Shown here piece by piece: positions 23,491 through 36,181 of a stretch of 64,000 nt of DNA. Origin of the DNA: Fasciolopsis buskii. Taxonomy: Eukaryota > Platyhelminthes > Trematoda > Plagiorchiida > Fasciolidae. Made by a program: the position numbers and the translations under genes. The DNA is taken from the NCBI GenBank assembly GCA_008360955.1, contig LUCM01010527.1:1-64000 (forward strand), read 5' to 3'. A model generated the notes under the pieces. The model was not told where the DNA came from. It saw only the letters and a list, made by a program, of their open reading frames with translations, and did no database searches. How positions within the stretch are numbered: the stretch's first letter is position 1; every line of letters begins with the position of its first letter.

Positions 23491-23639
23491 GCAGCAGAAT
23501 TCTTTTTGCTTTCAAGTGGAGTTCATGACCAAATTATGGCTGTCAAGTGGCAAAGTGGGAGGGATTTAAACAGGGGAAATTCACCTTCTAGCTTTACATT
23601 GCTGACAACCACACCGCTGATAGTATTGTTGGCATGAAT

Positions 23640-25165
23640 GTCAGAGTAGATTACTATATATTATTACTTATAGTATTGCTTTCACTTATACCACTATTAT
23701 TGTTAATATTACCATTATTATTATTAATAGGACACCAGAACTACCGCTACTAGCACCGTTACAATTTTCGTTATTAAGACAGCGGTACTGGCGGTTTTAA
23801 GTGAGCATAAATAATGCAATCTCTGTTATCCTAATATTTAGCGATTCAGCAGGCATTTCCTACAGCCGATTTTCGTTTGCTTTCTAGTTTGGTGGACAAA
23901 ACCCACTGTTTTTCTACACGTGATTCGTTATTCAGCTGATTTTCAGATGAGTTCATTGTTCACCATATACCTATTTTTTGTCTGGATAACCATCAGCGTA
24001 CCGTAAGATGTAAAAACAAGTCAACCTTGCCGATTACTGGTTCGTTGCAAGCTGATAACGCCACCGGATTAATTACCCGGATTTGTTTTGTTTCTAAATG
24101 TACACGTGAATGATAGGGAGAGACGACATATCTACTATCTCTGAAGCTTCGACGTACACGTTCTCTTCTACTACTGATCCGCGCTAACTGATTGCGTCAC
24201 ACAAAAAACCTGTTGCGACAGTCGAATTCCGTAATTTTCTTTTGGCGAACACCATGGACTTGTATAATTAAGGCCGGTAACCGTTGCTCCTTATGTGCAA
24301 TATCCGAACATCATTGGACATTACCCACGCGACACAAGCGCGTGGGTTCCATCCGTATTCGGGACGGAACGAAGCGCCTATCACGGTTGGATAAATTCCA
24401 CATTTGTCATATCTGTCAGCCTGGCTATATGAAATATTGTTCTTGTGGGTGGGAGATTCAGGGGACTACTCAACCCATGCTGGCATCTGTAAAATGGGCG
24501 TCGAGATGTATTCGTGATGATGACTTATTTGACGAAGAAAGGGTTTCGTTGTGTACTTAAACATGACTAATGCCTCAAAGGATCACCGGTAGTCGTTTTT
24601 ATTCAAAGCAGATCAGTTTGTGCTTCTAATTTTCCAAGTAGTCATTCACCTTTAAAACGGAAAAAAGGGATGAGACGTGTGCTCTGGTCCGGTCCTTAAG
24701 TCTCAATCATTTCTATCTTGCGGGCAACATCGGCCGTTCCCACTAAATTTAGTGGAAAAAACGCGGCCGAGCTGACAAAATTTATGCATCAGACGAAAAG
24801 CAAACTACTTACACTGGTTTTCTTTCGTCAGCACTTGGTAGTTAGTCATTTTGTTGACTAATCCTGCCCTTGCTGTTAACTGGCCTTGCCATGTGGTATT
24901 TTCCTCAGTTCAATCATTAAAGTAACCAGCACAATGTTGGCGCAGTAGTGCTGAACTTCGATTGAGATAATGGATATGACAATTTACCATCCATCAACTC
25001 TACGATCCAATCACGGTATTTTCGCTTCATCGCTAACCGGTTTCGAGAAAAAGCTTAAAATGTCTTCAACTGTTGCCTGAATCTGTTGCTAATTACATTT
25101 ACTCGGCTACCTGAACCGCCCGGTTTCCACGGTCTTTCCCTGGACTTACTTACACTTGACAGTGA
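23640..25165. other. ATT-rich patch, then no recognised feature
   Basis: Diverged ATT/ACC repeats occupy about 23655-23735. The plus-strand frame at 24192-24560 (122 residues, with HICHICQPGYMKYCSCGW) is cysteine-rich near its end, but I cannot place it in a family. Confidence 0.4.
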
Positions 25166-25171
25166 AGATGA

Positions 25172-25405
25172 AATCACATCTTCGCTTACTTGCAATTAGA
25201 GGGTGACGCTTTTACCCTATTAGACGCACTGACTCGTGAGAGATCCGCTTTCTCTGATGAACGTCAGATCCAGGACATCAGGTAAATCCTGCTTCCGGGA
25301 GCATCAGTTGTTGAACTTGCTCTCGTCACTCATCGGCTCTGCTGTTCGTCAGGATTCGTAGCTAGTCAGATAATTTCTGTTTATAAATGGTGTGATTAGC
25401 TGTGT
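25172..25405 (+). pseudogene. Possible Ty3/Gypsy Gag remnant
   Basis: One frame reads LQLEGDAFTLLDAL near its start. After an in-frame TAA (25283-25285) it reads PGASVVELALVTHRL. Retroelement Gag (capsid) proteins often show an L-x-G-x-A segment followed some 40 residues later by PGESV-x-E-F/Y-A-x-x-L-R-x-L. The order and spacing fit, and both parts are in the same frame. No protease, RT or LTR was found nearby, so this would be an isolated decayed fragment. The match is by eye and could be chance. Confidence 0.33.
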
Positions 25406-25409
25406 CAGT

Positions 25410-26170
25410 TAGATGTCAGACCGCTAACCGGGCTAACGATTAGCATCGATGGCCACCGAGCTACTGTGAAAGTCGCGTAAAAATCAATGCATGTGTCGAT
25501 TCTGCATTTGAAAGAAACGGCACCAAGGGTAGTTTACCGCGTTGTGGTCGACCTAACACAGAATCTTTGTGGAATTAGACCACCATTTCACTGTACGACG
25601 CAAAGTACATCAGAATTTCGCGCTAAACAGAGTACACGATTGTCTGTATAAAACCGAAGAAGCCCCTTCCTGTTATTTGAACACTGAGCGGGTAATATGT
25701 GATGCGCCTCAATTTGTGTATTAGAATCGTCTACTGCCTACATGATGTCACAGCCTTGCTCCTGCGAACAACAGTAGTTGTTCTGTCATAAAACCATCCT
25801 TTTGCTTTTCGGTGCTGCAGCCCGCTTGAGCATATGCCACGATGACGAACAAGCTGTGATTAACAGGGTTACATTCTCTAATGCCAACTGAATGTAGGAG
25901 TTTTACAATGCATACAAAACCGTCAATCAGATTGGAGTCTGAAACAGCCTCATCGGCCTAATCACTAAGATCTATCCTTGCACCACGTTTACCCGCAGCT
26001 CGGAATGTTTCTTCTTATGAGCCGCGCAGAAAATGCCAAGATTCGTTACCAGGCTCGACTAGGCTGACCACACTACTCGAATCCTAAATTTGCTCTTCAT
26101 GAATGCAACAAATATCAATTGCCGATGAGTCCATTGTGAGCGAGAAGCACGTCTGTTGAGGGGATTTTAT
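25410..26170. other. No recognised feature
   Basis: No zinc knuckle or polymerase sequence follows the Gag-like stretch. Nothing else recognised. Confidence 0.4.
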
Positions 26171-26174
26171 GGGA

Positions 26175-26486
26175 CTACAATCGTTGAAGGAGCCGACATT
26201 TGGAAAGAGGTGAGCTAGGAGACTGTATACAGCCTAGTTCACTATTTACAATTGGTATCAATGGTCGGTAAATGAGCCAAGTAGAGGTGGCTGGGAACAG
26301 CACAAAGGTCGGATGAACGAGACGAAACTCTGATCGAGTATCGCGCTCATAACCCTGATTTTCCCACGCGACCACCGACAAGATATGACATTCTTTGTTG
26401 CGGTTTAACTCATGGTGGTGGTCGGATACTGTCAGGGAATCCTGACCACTAATCACGAGAGCGATTAAGATTCTCAACCAGAACAT
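26175..26486 (-). CDS. Unrecognised 103-residue frame with a signal-peptide-like start
   Basis: The frame begins MFWLRILIALVISG, a hydrophobic N-terminus that would suit a secretory signal, followed by polar sequence including three histidines. A second hydrophobic patch (FVLFPATSTWLIYRPLIPIV) comes later. No known domain is visible. There is no clear splice site evidence and the length is within chance range for this sequence. It might be a first exon of a secreted or membrane protein, or nothing. Confidence 0.18.
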   Translation of the reverse strand: MFWLRILIALVISGQDSLTVSDHHHELNRNKECHILSVVAWENQGYERDTRSEFRLVHPTFVLFPATSTWLIYRPLIPIVNSELGCIQSPSSPLSKCRLLQRL

Positions 26487-26489
26487 CTG

Positions 26490-27695
26490 GTTCTAACAAG
26501 GATCTGCGCTCAATGCAGCGAAAAACAAAAGCCCATCTGCCTAGATCAATTGTTTATCCATTCGTTGTCTCCAACCGAGTTGCCGGCTGAAATGAACTTC
26601 CAGTCACGAGGATCCGAGAGGCTACTTCATCAGACCGCTATCCTTTGAAGTTTCATTTATGATTGGATCTTCGGCTTGAGTTAAGCCATCCTGCATAGCT
26701 CTCTGGGTCATGAAAATGATCAAGGCATCACACCACGCCAAACTGCAGTCTCATCGTTACGTATATGTAACCGTTATAATTCAGTTCACGCCTTCTGAAG
26801 TCTAAAATATATATGGCCTAGGTGAGGAAGAAGCCCACTGACTGACCAGTTGTACTCTTTAAGGGTTCACTCTGTGTTTTGTAGCTTTGATTCCGAGCAG
26901 CGCCCATCCTGTCTCCAAATGAGCCCGGGATGTGAACTTGTCTTGAGAAAGGTTGCTCAAGGTAATGAAAACGTCGGCCGGTTATAGACATTCCTGATCA
27001 CGTTGTAGTCTCGCGATTTCAAAACTTGAGATGTTTTTGGGGGTGGCACACTTATGACACAACCAAAGCCGTCTGCACAAAAAACCAACATTTTGCTCGC
27101 CAAATTCATATACATTGTTCGTATTTAGTGGTACAGTATTTACTAAGGCAAGCAAAATGTGACTGGTTCGTTCCTGGCTCGTTGGATTTACGGTGTGGAA
27201 TCGGGCTATCCTTTAGTTAGCGGAAGTCGTCTCGGTGAACTGCAAAGCATCGGATGCAGTTTATTGGGAGTAATCTTCCAAGCCAATCAAGTGATTAGAC
27301 CCGGTAATTTTGTTTCTCCGGTCAACCTGACTCCGAGCCTAAAACGATAGACAAACGCCACACACCTTCTACCGCGACCCTATAGTCTTGGCTGGAAGCA
27401 TCGAATTCTGTTCTGTCTTGGAAACGTGAACATAATGTTCCTGTGCACATGGTACGAACTAGCCAATGCTTGTACGATTGATGATTGATTCTGTTTCGAT
27501 TGCGTAAACAAAGATACTTCGTACCTGCGTTTGCATGAGATTCAAATGCCTCATTATGGTAGTGAATAGGAGTTGCAGACTGAACTCTAATTTCAAACAT
27601 CCTCATTTGAGGCCGAGTGAATATGAATTACATGTGCCACTTAGGAAGGACAAGAAGCACAATCGTGTCTTAACATGATGGCATGAACAGCAAGG
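26490..27695. other. No recognised feature
   Basis: Short frames only, with no repeat unit recognised. Confidence 0.45.
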
Positions 27696-27699
27696 TTGT

Positions 27700-27840
27700 A
27701 GGACTGTGGTCGAGTTGGTTGAACATCTGTCATCCTCTATATGTCGGAGGTTCGAATCCCAGATCCAGCGGTCACTTAGATGTCAGAAAACAAGTCACTG
27801 TTGGCCGGTTCTTTATAACCCATCTCATCTACTGCGACCT
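27700..27840 (+). mobile_element. tRNA-headed SINE family 2
   Basis: A box TGGTCGAGTTGG at 27707-27718 and B box GGTTCGAATCC at 27749-27759, followed by CAGATCCAGCGGTCACTT. Head spacing fits an RNA polymerase III promoter. The head differs from family 1 and family 3 and is shared with the copy at 41372. Confidence 0.75.
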
Positions 27841-27994
27841 AATATGGTTCCTTTTCACTCCATGCTTGAAATTCATAGTAGCTGGTTCTCTTACATCCGA
27901 GTAGAGAACTCATCATGAAATTAGTTCGACATATTTAACTTTTGGTTTGTAAGTCTGTTGGATTACTGGTGACTCCTAGTTAAAAATTCTTATT

Positions 27995-28065
27995 ACCTCT
28001 TAACTCAGCCGGTAAACCATGCGCTTTAGAAAGCTTTTGGGTTCAGTCCCATTCAAGGCAACCAA
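27995..28065 (+). other. Weak tRNA-like sequence
   Basis: TTAACTCAGCCGGTAAACC and, 30 bases on, GGGTTCAGTCCC resemble A and B boxes. No acceptor stem or SINE body could be matched. Possibly a decayed tRNA-derived element. Confidence 0.3.
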
Positions 28066-28204
28066 TGTTTCGATGTGCCTACTAGAACATTTTTTTCTTT
28101 GCTGAATTTGGATGGTAATCGTGGACTATTTCATGCAAAATGGAAAAAGTAACTGTGCCGGAAGTGATAACTATGCAAACGAGATAATAATGCCTATCGT
28201 CTTT

Positions 28205-28290
28205 GTACCCCGTATTTCATGGTATTATATTGTATCTTACTGCAGTGTTATAATATATTGCATTGTATTATACTGGATTGTATAGTGAAA
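28205..28290. repeat. Degenerate TTGTAT-type repeat, block 1
   Basis: Variants of ATTGTATTATA and ATTGCATTGTAT recur several times. A similar block lies at 28885-28985. Confidence 0.6.
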
Positions 28291-28884
28291 GCATTTGCAC
28301 ACACAAGCGTTGCATTCCATTTAAAAACAGGAGGGGAAAACCAGCGGAAAACCGGTTACATCCATCTTATTGTAAAAACGAGGTAAAAATAAACTCGTCG
28401 GGTTTTAGCTCATTAGGATAGGCTATTCGATAGGTCGGCTGAAACGCGATCCTGGCTTGTCAAGAAGAGTTTCAAATATATGGGACAATGGAGTTCCCAT
28501 TGTTATTGATCGCAGGGGATATGGAATGAAAAGTGAGTCGTGTAGAAATATGAGAACGGCACTGAAAAAACGTCGTGTGTAAAACATGTGATCGGAAAAT
28601 AGTTCGTCGGCAAGTGTTTCACATGCGGACAGATGTTGTTCACACGGTTCAATGGACAGTCTGTTTAGTCATGTGAAAGACCCAGGGCCTTCAAGTTCTC
28701 GAACTACTTACCTGGGTGCAGCCTCTGATTATCGCTCCTATGAGCGTGAGTATTCCAAGGTTTTGGCTTTTTTAACTTAATTCAGGAAATTTTTTTGGTT
28801 TCGGCGGGTTCTGAATAACTCCAGATCTAAAAGCAAACTGACTAATACAGGACTGGAAAAAACTGAAGAAGGTCAACTTTACTG

Positions 28885-28985
28885 CAATAAATTGTACTGC
28901 ATTCTATTGTATGCCACTATGTCTCGCTTTGCGATATCACACCGTAATGCATTGTATTATATTTTATTGTATTCTGTCGTGTGCA
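28885..28985. repeat. Degenerate TTGTAT-type repeat, block 2
   Basis: TTGTACTGCATTCTATTGTATG and GCATTGTATTATATTTTATTGTATTC repeat the motif of block 1 about 600 bases away, with roughly the same 10-base period. Confidence 0.6.
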
Positions 28986-28989
28986 TGTT

Positions 28990-30860
28990 AAATTTGATTG
29001 ATTTTCGACTGATACTTCCGAAACTTGACAATCGCACTCATTCGTCATCAACGTGGAGAAATTGGAAGTAATTTGTGTACTAAGCGATCGATCGCCCCGT
29101 AGTCTCATACTAAGTAAACGCGTTAATATTACTTATCAAATAATTTGTCGATATGTCGTATTTGCTAATTTAACATGTCCTGATCTGTCCAATGTGTTCC
29201 GAAAGTTTATTTTCCGTTCAGTTTCCTAGGCGTCAGAAATATTGATGAGATCTAACCTTGATTGTGTTCAGTATTCTTCCCGTAATGATTATTTTCACGG
29301 GTTACATGAAACTTGAATTCAAGTAACTGCTTTATGCATGCAATCATCCAGATCACCTAAACATAATCGGAATCGCCGACATATTTCAAACATGTTTGTG
29401 GAATCTGGAAACCACTTCCAACTTATTACAGTCGGAAATAATGGCTACAACAGTTGACCAGATACAAAGGTTGCTCCTGGCTCCTTAATCTTCTGTCTAG
29501 TTACAGGGGCATATGTTTGTATCGAAAATCGAACACAAGGCCGAAAAGGGAACCGGTTACAATACGGAGTTACATTCCTGAGCTAAAATTCGCTATGAAG
29601 AGGGTATTGCTTTTGGTGGATGTTTATTAGTTTTCAATTTTCGACCACCGCGCGCACTCCAGCTAACCTCCAAACCTATGACAACAATCGGAACACTGAC
29701 AACCTTGCCATCGAACTAGGCAAAAAGACATTGTTCCACCCCCCTTCGCCTTTGATGTCACTGCCATAGTTGACCAAAGTACGACTAGTGTATCATTCAC
29801 GTGTTCCCATAGTGATGCCCTGGTTTCCGAATGCAGAAGGCTTCACTTTGCATAACTCACCAAACGGCCCGAATTTGTGGCAGTGACCTCTACCACGTCC
29901 TCTTTAGGTGTTAACGCTGTTCTTCAACCGATTTCCAGTCACATGCATTGAGGCAGGAATAGTTCTGATCTCAGTTTCTTTCTGTTTCGATTATATGTCG
30001 AGACCATTAGGCTTTCTGTGGCAATGCGATCTGCCGAACGTGCGTCTGGACGCAACTCCCAAGATGGCGCACACACAATCAGCACACGTCATTGTGCGGG
30101 TTCATTGGTGTGCCACGTGGACTCAATCACGTTTCAGACTTGAGTGCAAAAGACGTCCAAGAGATGATCGACTGCTGTCGCGATTAGTTATCACATAAAT
30201 GCGATATGTATTAGAAGAAGTCAGTGGACCCAACCGCCGGTACAGCTTATGACTATACCTTGTAGGCACGAGGCGGTTTGTCGAATCCAACCGGACCACA
30301 TTTTACTCAAATAAAGTGAGACAAAAGTACTCTTCTTTCGGCTTGGTAAGGTGTATTCCCGTTTCATTAGTATTTTCGGAATAGGCGACCAATCACCTAG
30401 TGACATGATATTGTTTTCAGAAATCTTTACAAAATTTCCCACGATTGTCGACCGGGTGCTCATCACACGAAGAACCGCATTGTCATGCAGTCAAGTTTTG
30501 TTACGTGTTTTGATGCGAGAAATTCGATTTCTTTTGTTTGTCCCGTCCACAAAGTGTTTGCAAAGTCATGCATTCTTTCGAAAATGAATACGGCCTTATT
30601 GTGCGTAAAACCGTAGATGAGAAGTGGTGCAAATATGCTCTCCAAAGGTCATCAGGGTGAACGTACTTTATGGGAGGTCTCAGTTATCTTACTGAATGCT
30701 GTCTAGCCCTCACGGAACCGGAGTGGTGGGGCTTACGTTTGACCACTGCGATTGGGAAGGGATGCGGCATTCTGTGCCTTGGTCTGATTTGAAGTCACGA
30801 TAAAAGTCAGCCAAAAGTCCAGCGTTAAGCAAAATAGACTCTGTTGTCTCTCCTATGGTT
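28990..30860. other. No recognised feature
   Basis: No domain, RNA gene or repeat unit was recognised on either strand. Confidence 0.45.
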
Positions 30861-30861
30861 T

Positions 30862-30975
30862 TCATGAAATAATTCACCATGTGATACCATTACTCAGCTG
30901 GCCATCAGGAAACCATGAAAGCACTGTACAGCTGTCTCATCCTTGTTAGGGATCATCAGCGGTGCCGGGAATACT
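30862..30975 (-). mobile_element. SINE family 3, 3' part
   Basis: Plus-strand ATGAAATAATTCACCATGTG is identical to 39039-39058. The following block (GGAAACCATGAAAGCACTG, then CAGCTG, then CATCCTTGTTAGG) matches the same SINE at 39083-39130. The tRNA head is missing beyond about 30970. Confidence 0.8.
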
Positions 30976-31447
30976 GTGCTCTCTCCGGGAGTAATCGTTC
31001 ACATAGGCTGTCAGAATCTACTTCCGATCCTCGGCCTGTTTCCATTGGTTCTTCTGGTTCCATTCAGGGAATATGACGGAATATCGTATACATGAAAAGT
31101 TTAGTGATCTTGTAATAAATAAGTTGCGCCGTTATGTTTACAGTGATTTACGTCGCGCCGGTTGTCCTTCCCCAATCCACTTATCTCATCTACGATTGAT
31201 TTGATCCAGAGTTGTTTTTTAAAGGCTTACTTTCATTATGGTTTATACTGTAGATAATCCGTTGACTGTTACGTCATTTAATTGGAGACTTAGATTGCCA
31301 AACTCAACTAATTTTGTTTGTCCTCGAATGAGCACAAAAGCACAAATGTTTACAGCCCTTTCACCACCCGTGGCAGTTAACGTCGTCACTTTCGATCCAT
31401 TATTAGTGACGTGGTCTTGAGACGAGCAATCAACTTTGCAAAAGTGA

Positions 31448-31828
31448 TCAGTCGATTGATATGGCTAATCTCTCGAACACCCCATCACTTGTACTTCGAT
31501 CACAATGAACGGTGAAAGAGTTAAGGAATTCCCGCGCTTTTCTCCAAGTGACTAGCGCCGTGAATGCGATTTCATTATGCAGTACGTGAACGTTAAAATA
31601 GATCATGGGGTATAGAATTGCCAACAGGCCAATCCCACACCAAGAGGCATAGATCAACGTGATTAATAGGTCCATTTGAAGCCAGGCAAGTACCGCTTGA
31701 AATGAAGAAGAATCGAGTGGAAGTGATAAACAGGACATTTGACGTTGAAATGGTACTGATGCAGTTTCCAGTGGCACTGGTCCCACACTCAACAAAGCGG
31801 CTTTTGGAAATGGTATCAATCTGTGCAT
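31448..31828 (-). CDS. Candidate exon with a membrane-like segment, unrecognised
   Basis: On the minus strand, GCTATTTCCACAG ends at 31829 and looks like a 3' splice site with a short pyrimidine tract. From 31828 the frame stays open for 126 residues. It contains a hydrophobic stretch (MDLLITLIYASWCGIGLLAI and on through LYPMIYF, about 31580-31660) that could span a membrane, then a charged part with two cysteines. I recognise no family. The open frame could be chance, but together with the acceptor it is one of the better host-exon candidates here. Confidence 0.28.
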   Translation of the reverse strand: MHRLIPFPKAALLSVGPVPLETASVPFQRQMSCLSLPLDSSSFQAVLAWLQMDLLITLIYASWCGIGLLAILYPMIYFNVHVLHNEIAFTALVTWRKAREFLNSFTVHCDRSTSDGVFERLAISID

Positions 31829-31899
31829 CTGTGGAAATAGCATTGCATTCGGTGGCTTACTTTCAAGAATCCTTGGCTAAGTGAACCTCATTTGCCGAA

Positions 31900-34800
31900 T
31901 GCAAACAGAATTTGAATGCAACGTTTTTCGAAAGACTTTGCACTGAGCTGATGAAAAAGATGACCGGAGTTAGGAGCCATTTTCGGTAGCTTTATTTTGG
32001 CAATTCGAATGTTATTCATTAGGATACCTCCGTGAACTAAAACAACTTCGGCTCTGACCCAGTAATAAGGATCCAGGGTAAAGGCTGTACAATCGGTATA
32101 GGTATAAACGTGCTCAATTAAGTGCTATTAGAAATGACGACTTTTGTGATACTCCAAAAAGCGAAATATCTGAATATTGGTAACCTTTATGTGGTTTTAT
32201 TATTCTGGTGAAATGAGAAGAACCTATATGATCGGAGTACGTATGTGTCATCGGTAGCTGCACTGGCATTTTGACATATTGAGGAAGCTGAAAATCAGTA
32301 GTATTCGAAGTCTCCTCAAGTACGGTTGTTTCTTAACGCAAAACTGAATCATCGGCGCAGAAACAGCAGATCGTTTTTCATGAAAGAGGTGGGTGGTTAA
32401 GAGGTAGACAGATAGATTGACGGAAAAATCCCACATCCGAACGACTCAGCAACTTCTTTTCTTCAAATCAACTAAAATGTTCTTTTTTATTGCACCTTCT
32501 CGACTGAGTTTGCTATTATTTGGATAGGATTTGCACATACAGCCTAGAGATTGACTAACACCGAACAAGCAAGACAATCGATTGCATCCTACCAGGCTAG
32601 AGACATATTCATTCAACCATTCAAATCCTGTTCCTGTCCAAACGGGCTAACGCATGAATTAGATTGAACTAACCGCAGCGCAGGAAGAATTTATTGAAGA
32701 ACTACAAGAAAACCCACAACAAAATGCTCTGATCTCGATTGCTATCTGAAAACAACCTCTTATCAAAATTGAAAAAGTGAACGAGAGATAATAAAGGGTC
32801 GACTAGAGAACAACAAGCTTTAGATCTATACCATATCACCCAGTGATAACAACCATCACGATGATGGAGGATCATGGAGGCAGGGAGATGGGAGGTGGGT
32901 GCCACAAACCTGTAGCCTAACTGGAGCTACACAAATCCGACCGTTGGTTGAGGTTCTCATACCATTTTGCCATGTCATCATCAGAATACATCGATCTATC
33001 TTCCAACCAGTACCATTCTCGACGAACAGGTTCCAATGTGGTGTACAAACTGTGAGCATGTCCAAAACCTGTCTTAGCCAAGTCGATCCATTTAGACTCG
33101 GTGGTTCTTCTAAAGATTGTATCCTAGTGTCGTGTATGTTAAGCCTTACTCCTGGGTTACTGATGGACCTTTACCATTAACACGAAGACATTGGTGTTCA
33201 AATGCAGGCTGCTTTAGAAGGCATTTCATCCTCCGTGGGCAAGTTTTTGGATTTTATAACAGAACTGACCTTAGTGCGGCTGTGTATACTCGATCTTAGA
33301 TCGATAATCGGATGTCGCCCCAGCGTCCCAAGGGTCATTAATTGTAGAGCCTTCTGTACGCAAGAAGAAACTCCCCTTCTTCATTGGACATCTGAAACAA
33401 GGATAGCCCTCGAAGCAATCCAGCCTTGAAACGACATTTAACAGTAAAACGCAGCCAAAAACTTCATGCTCTATGGTCAGATGATCGAGGAAAAAATGCA
33501 ATTTATTTTGGTCATCGCTTAGTAGCAAAACATCGTTTTTTACTAGGGGTGATGGCGAATGTCTCAAGGCCGTAGTAAACACCTTCCGTTTGCGGAATTC
33601 AGTGTTGCGAGCAGCCGGATCAAACCGAGTCGGGGGGATAAGAAAACACTGATTAGAATCCCATTTACTTCGTCAAGGTAATAGATTAATTCAAATTCCA
33701 TCCATAAATCACACGGGAGTAATCGCCTAAACGGTCATGCGTTTCCGGAGAAATTTTGTTAATTCATCCGTATTTGCAACACGCTATTGACAACAAAAAC
33801 GTTAAGTAACTGAACATTTTCACCGTGGTTGATGCATATGAATTACCGAAGGGATCATCCGATGGCGCGGAATTCGCCAGCCGGGGCGTAAATCAATAAA
33901 AGTAGTTCATAGGTGAAAACCAGTTTAATTGACAAAAGAAAAATCGTTTAATAATGGGATAGAATTCAGTCACTCCACTCCCACTTGATATTCAAACGCC
34001 AGATTACAATTGATGGCACGTTGCTGATCGGCGGTCGATTCTGGGTCAGTGTGTAGATTTTTTTCACATAATAGCGCATTGGCTAATTCTCCATTACCCG
34101 CCCCAACGACGATCAAGGGATCAATATCGAGGTGCTTCATCGCTTAATCGCCGCGTTCGATTTCCGCCCCACTGTAGACCCGCTTTAGCCGCTTGCGACT
34201 TGGCTATCCTTTCTAAACATAGCGTACATTTTTAACCATTACAATAGGAATTAAAACGGCAAAATCGATCTTTTCTAGATGTTATACTTTCTCCCATCAT
34301 AAGCAACACAGGCTCCCAGAAGTCATGCAATGAAGCTAGGTGATCGATACGTAGCGGAGTTAGATTATTATTATCTGTTCACTCATAGTACGGGCACCGA
34401 GTATCATAGAACTATTTTCACTTCGAATTAGTCTTGTTTTTCAAACATTAAGGGTAATGGTTAACTAACCACGCGGCGCACAGCTGGTCGAGCTTCGCCA
34501 TTTTGTTCCACTAGGATACCTTTTTTACTTTTTATTATTATTTGTCTTTAACTTTATGTGAACCACACTTACGAAAATTGTATGAATTACACTAAGCCCT
34601 GTGCTGCCTATCGTAACTCTCGATACTTGGATATCAGTAGTATGCTTATGGATGGGAGAAAGAACCATTTCCTCAGAAACGGATGACTTCGTCATTAGTC
34701 CGCCCATGTCTCTAGGGCATCACGTTGTTCACTTACAGTGAGATTCATAGCCAGAAGACTAGAGGTGTAGTGGAAGTTCAAGATAATCTGTTGTTCTTTG

Positions 34801-35555
34801 GTTCCGTTTTATCTACATTCAAACCACTGTACAACGTGAACCGTGCCCGTGAGCCTGACAAAGACGGTGTACACTCAAGAACAGTCTGTATTGTGAAGCT
34901 CAGCGCTGAGCGGACGAGAAGTTGAATTCTAGGTAATCATGGCGAGTTCGAAATGTATGTCACCATGTTTGACTTAGTTTAAATGCATAAACGCCCGGTT
35001 GTTCTTGTTCACTGTCTTGTGTTACGTTTACCGTTTGTGTGCCTCGAATAACAGACGCAGACTGGTGCGACATACTTCATATGGCCGAGTGAAGCCAGTC
35101 AACAGATTACTAAGATCTGCATGAAGCGGGGGAATTGTACCACAATTCATCACTTCTGGTTCGGGCCTTACTATGATAATACTTTCGAAAGTAAATGTTT
35201 TACGCATCCCGTTGACGACTGAACAGCCATTATCATTATTAAAAGCTCTAAAATGAGGTGGTAGCCTTTTGAGGGCCATCCGAGCTCACGAACTCAACGT
35301 GAAAACTCTGTTACCTTGAGGGCTTGGTGTGCGTGTCTTTTGCCAACAGAAATGGGATTTGACTTCAAGTCTAAAATTTCAGATTGGTGAGCTCACAATA
35401 TTCCGTTGTTGGTGATTGCTGTGTTATCGTCACACTGGTACACCTGTAGAATAGCAACTTATTTTCCAAGTTGCAGATCTTTGAATCTCTTTAGTAGAAG
35501 AAATGGTATAAGTGACTGGTTGAAATGAAAGCTGTTGCCAAAAAGCGTGTGAGGC
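31900..35555. other. No recognised gene
   Basis: A frame at 33202-33429 ends in TPLLHWTSETRIALEAI, which faintly recalls the W-T-x-E-x-x-x-A-F segment after a Gypsy RT, but nothing else supports it. No repeats or RNA genes recognised. Confidence 0.4.
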
Positions 35556-35559
35556 TATA

Positions 35560-35858
35560 AGTCCATTCGAAACTACTAGCGGCGTTCGCCCAGTGTGCCA
35601 CATCTTTCCGTACCTGTTTAACTTCGTCATGGACGAGGTAATGGTAGATGCTTTATCAGGTCTCCGGGATGTAAGAATCAAACTGGGGAATAGAGGGACT
35701 GTGTTCCGTGTGTTGGTTACTGCAGCATTCTTATCTTTTCCCGCCTGTGTAGATCTAATTCCAGATCCCTTTGGATATTCATTCTTTTTATGGGAAAATG
35801 TAACCCTAGAGAAAAGGCAGCGATCAGTGAGGGTTGCCTTGTTTACCGCTGAACAATG
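35560..35858 (+). pseudogene. Non-LTR retrotransposon RT fragment
   Basis: The frame reads FETTSGVRPVCHIFPYLFNFVMDEVMVDAL. Flatworm LINE RTs have T-G-V-R-Q-G-C-P-L-S-P-F-L-F-N-F-V-x-D-E here, so the alignment is close residue for residue with a few substitutions (Q to P, G to V, SP to FP). The catalytic YADD block expected about 25 residues on is not recognisable. The fragment differs from the 6.8-kb LINE and probably belongs to an RTE- or CR1-like family. Confidence 0.55.
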
Positions 35859-36163
35859 ATGTAGGGTTGCACGGACAGCGAGTTGGTCCTGTGTGTGGTA
35901 AACAGAAGGGTGGCGGCAATTAGGAACTAAGTCTTTGCAACACACGGACTAGCTTATTACCTCTGCTCGTCTTCCACTAAGTAGTCTTTGGGCCATGGCG
36001 TGCCCCTGCGAATCTAGAGAAAAGTAAACGCATAATCCTGGGCTTCGCCTATGTTGTGCAGGGTACACCAATTGCTAATTATCACGAGAAATGATAAAAT
36101 AACCTGGTTCACGTGAAAAATTTCTCAATCTAATTAATCGGTTTACCATGCGGCTGTGCCTGT

Positions 36164-36181
36164 CTGTGTGTGTGTGTGTTC
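36164..36181. repeat. TG microsatellite
   Basis: A short run of TG repeats in otherwise unremarkable sequence. The surrounding region 35945-36980 holds nothing recognised. Confidence 0.8.

Noticed and set aside
23295..23637. Poly-serine and poly-valine proteins
   Set aside because: Both are direct translations of the TAG trinucleotide repeat in different frames.
33202..33429. Gypsy RT/RNase H segment (HWTSETRIALEAI)
   Set aside because: Only one short loose match, with no catalytic RT or RNase H residues around it.
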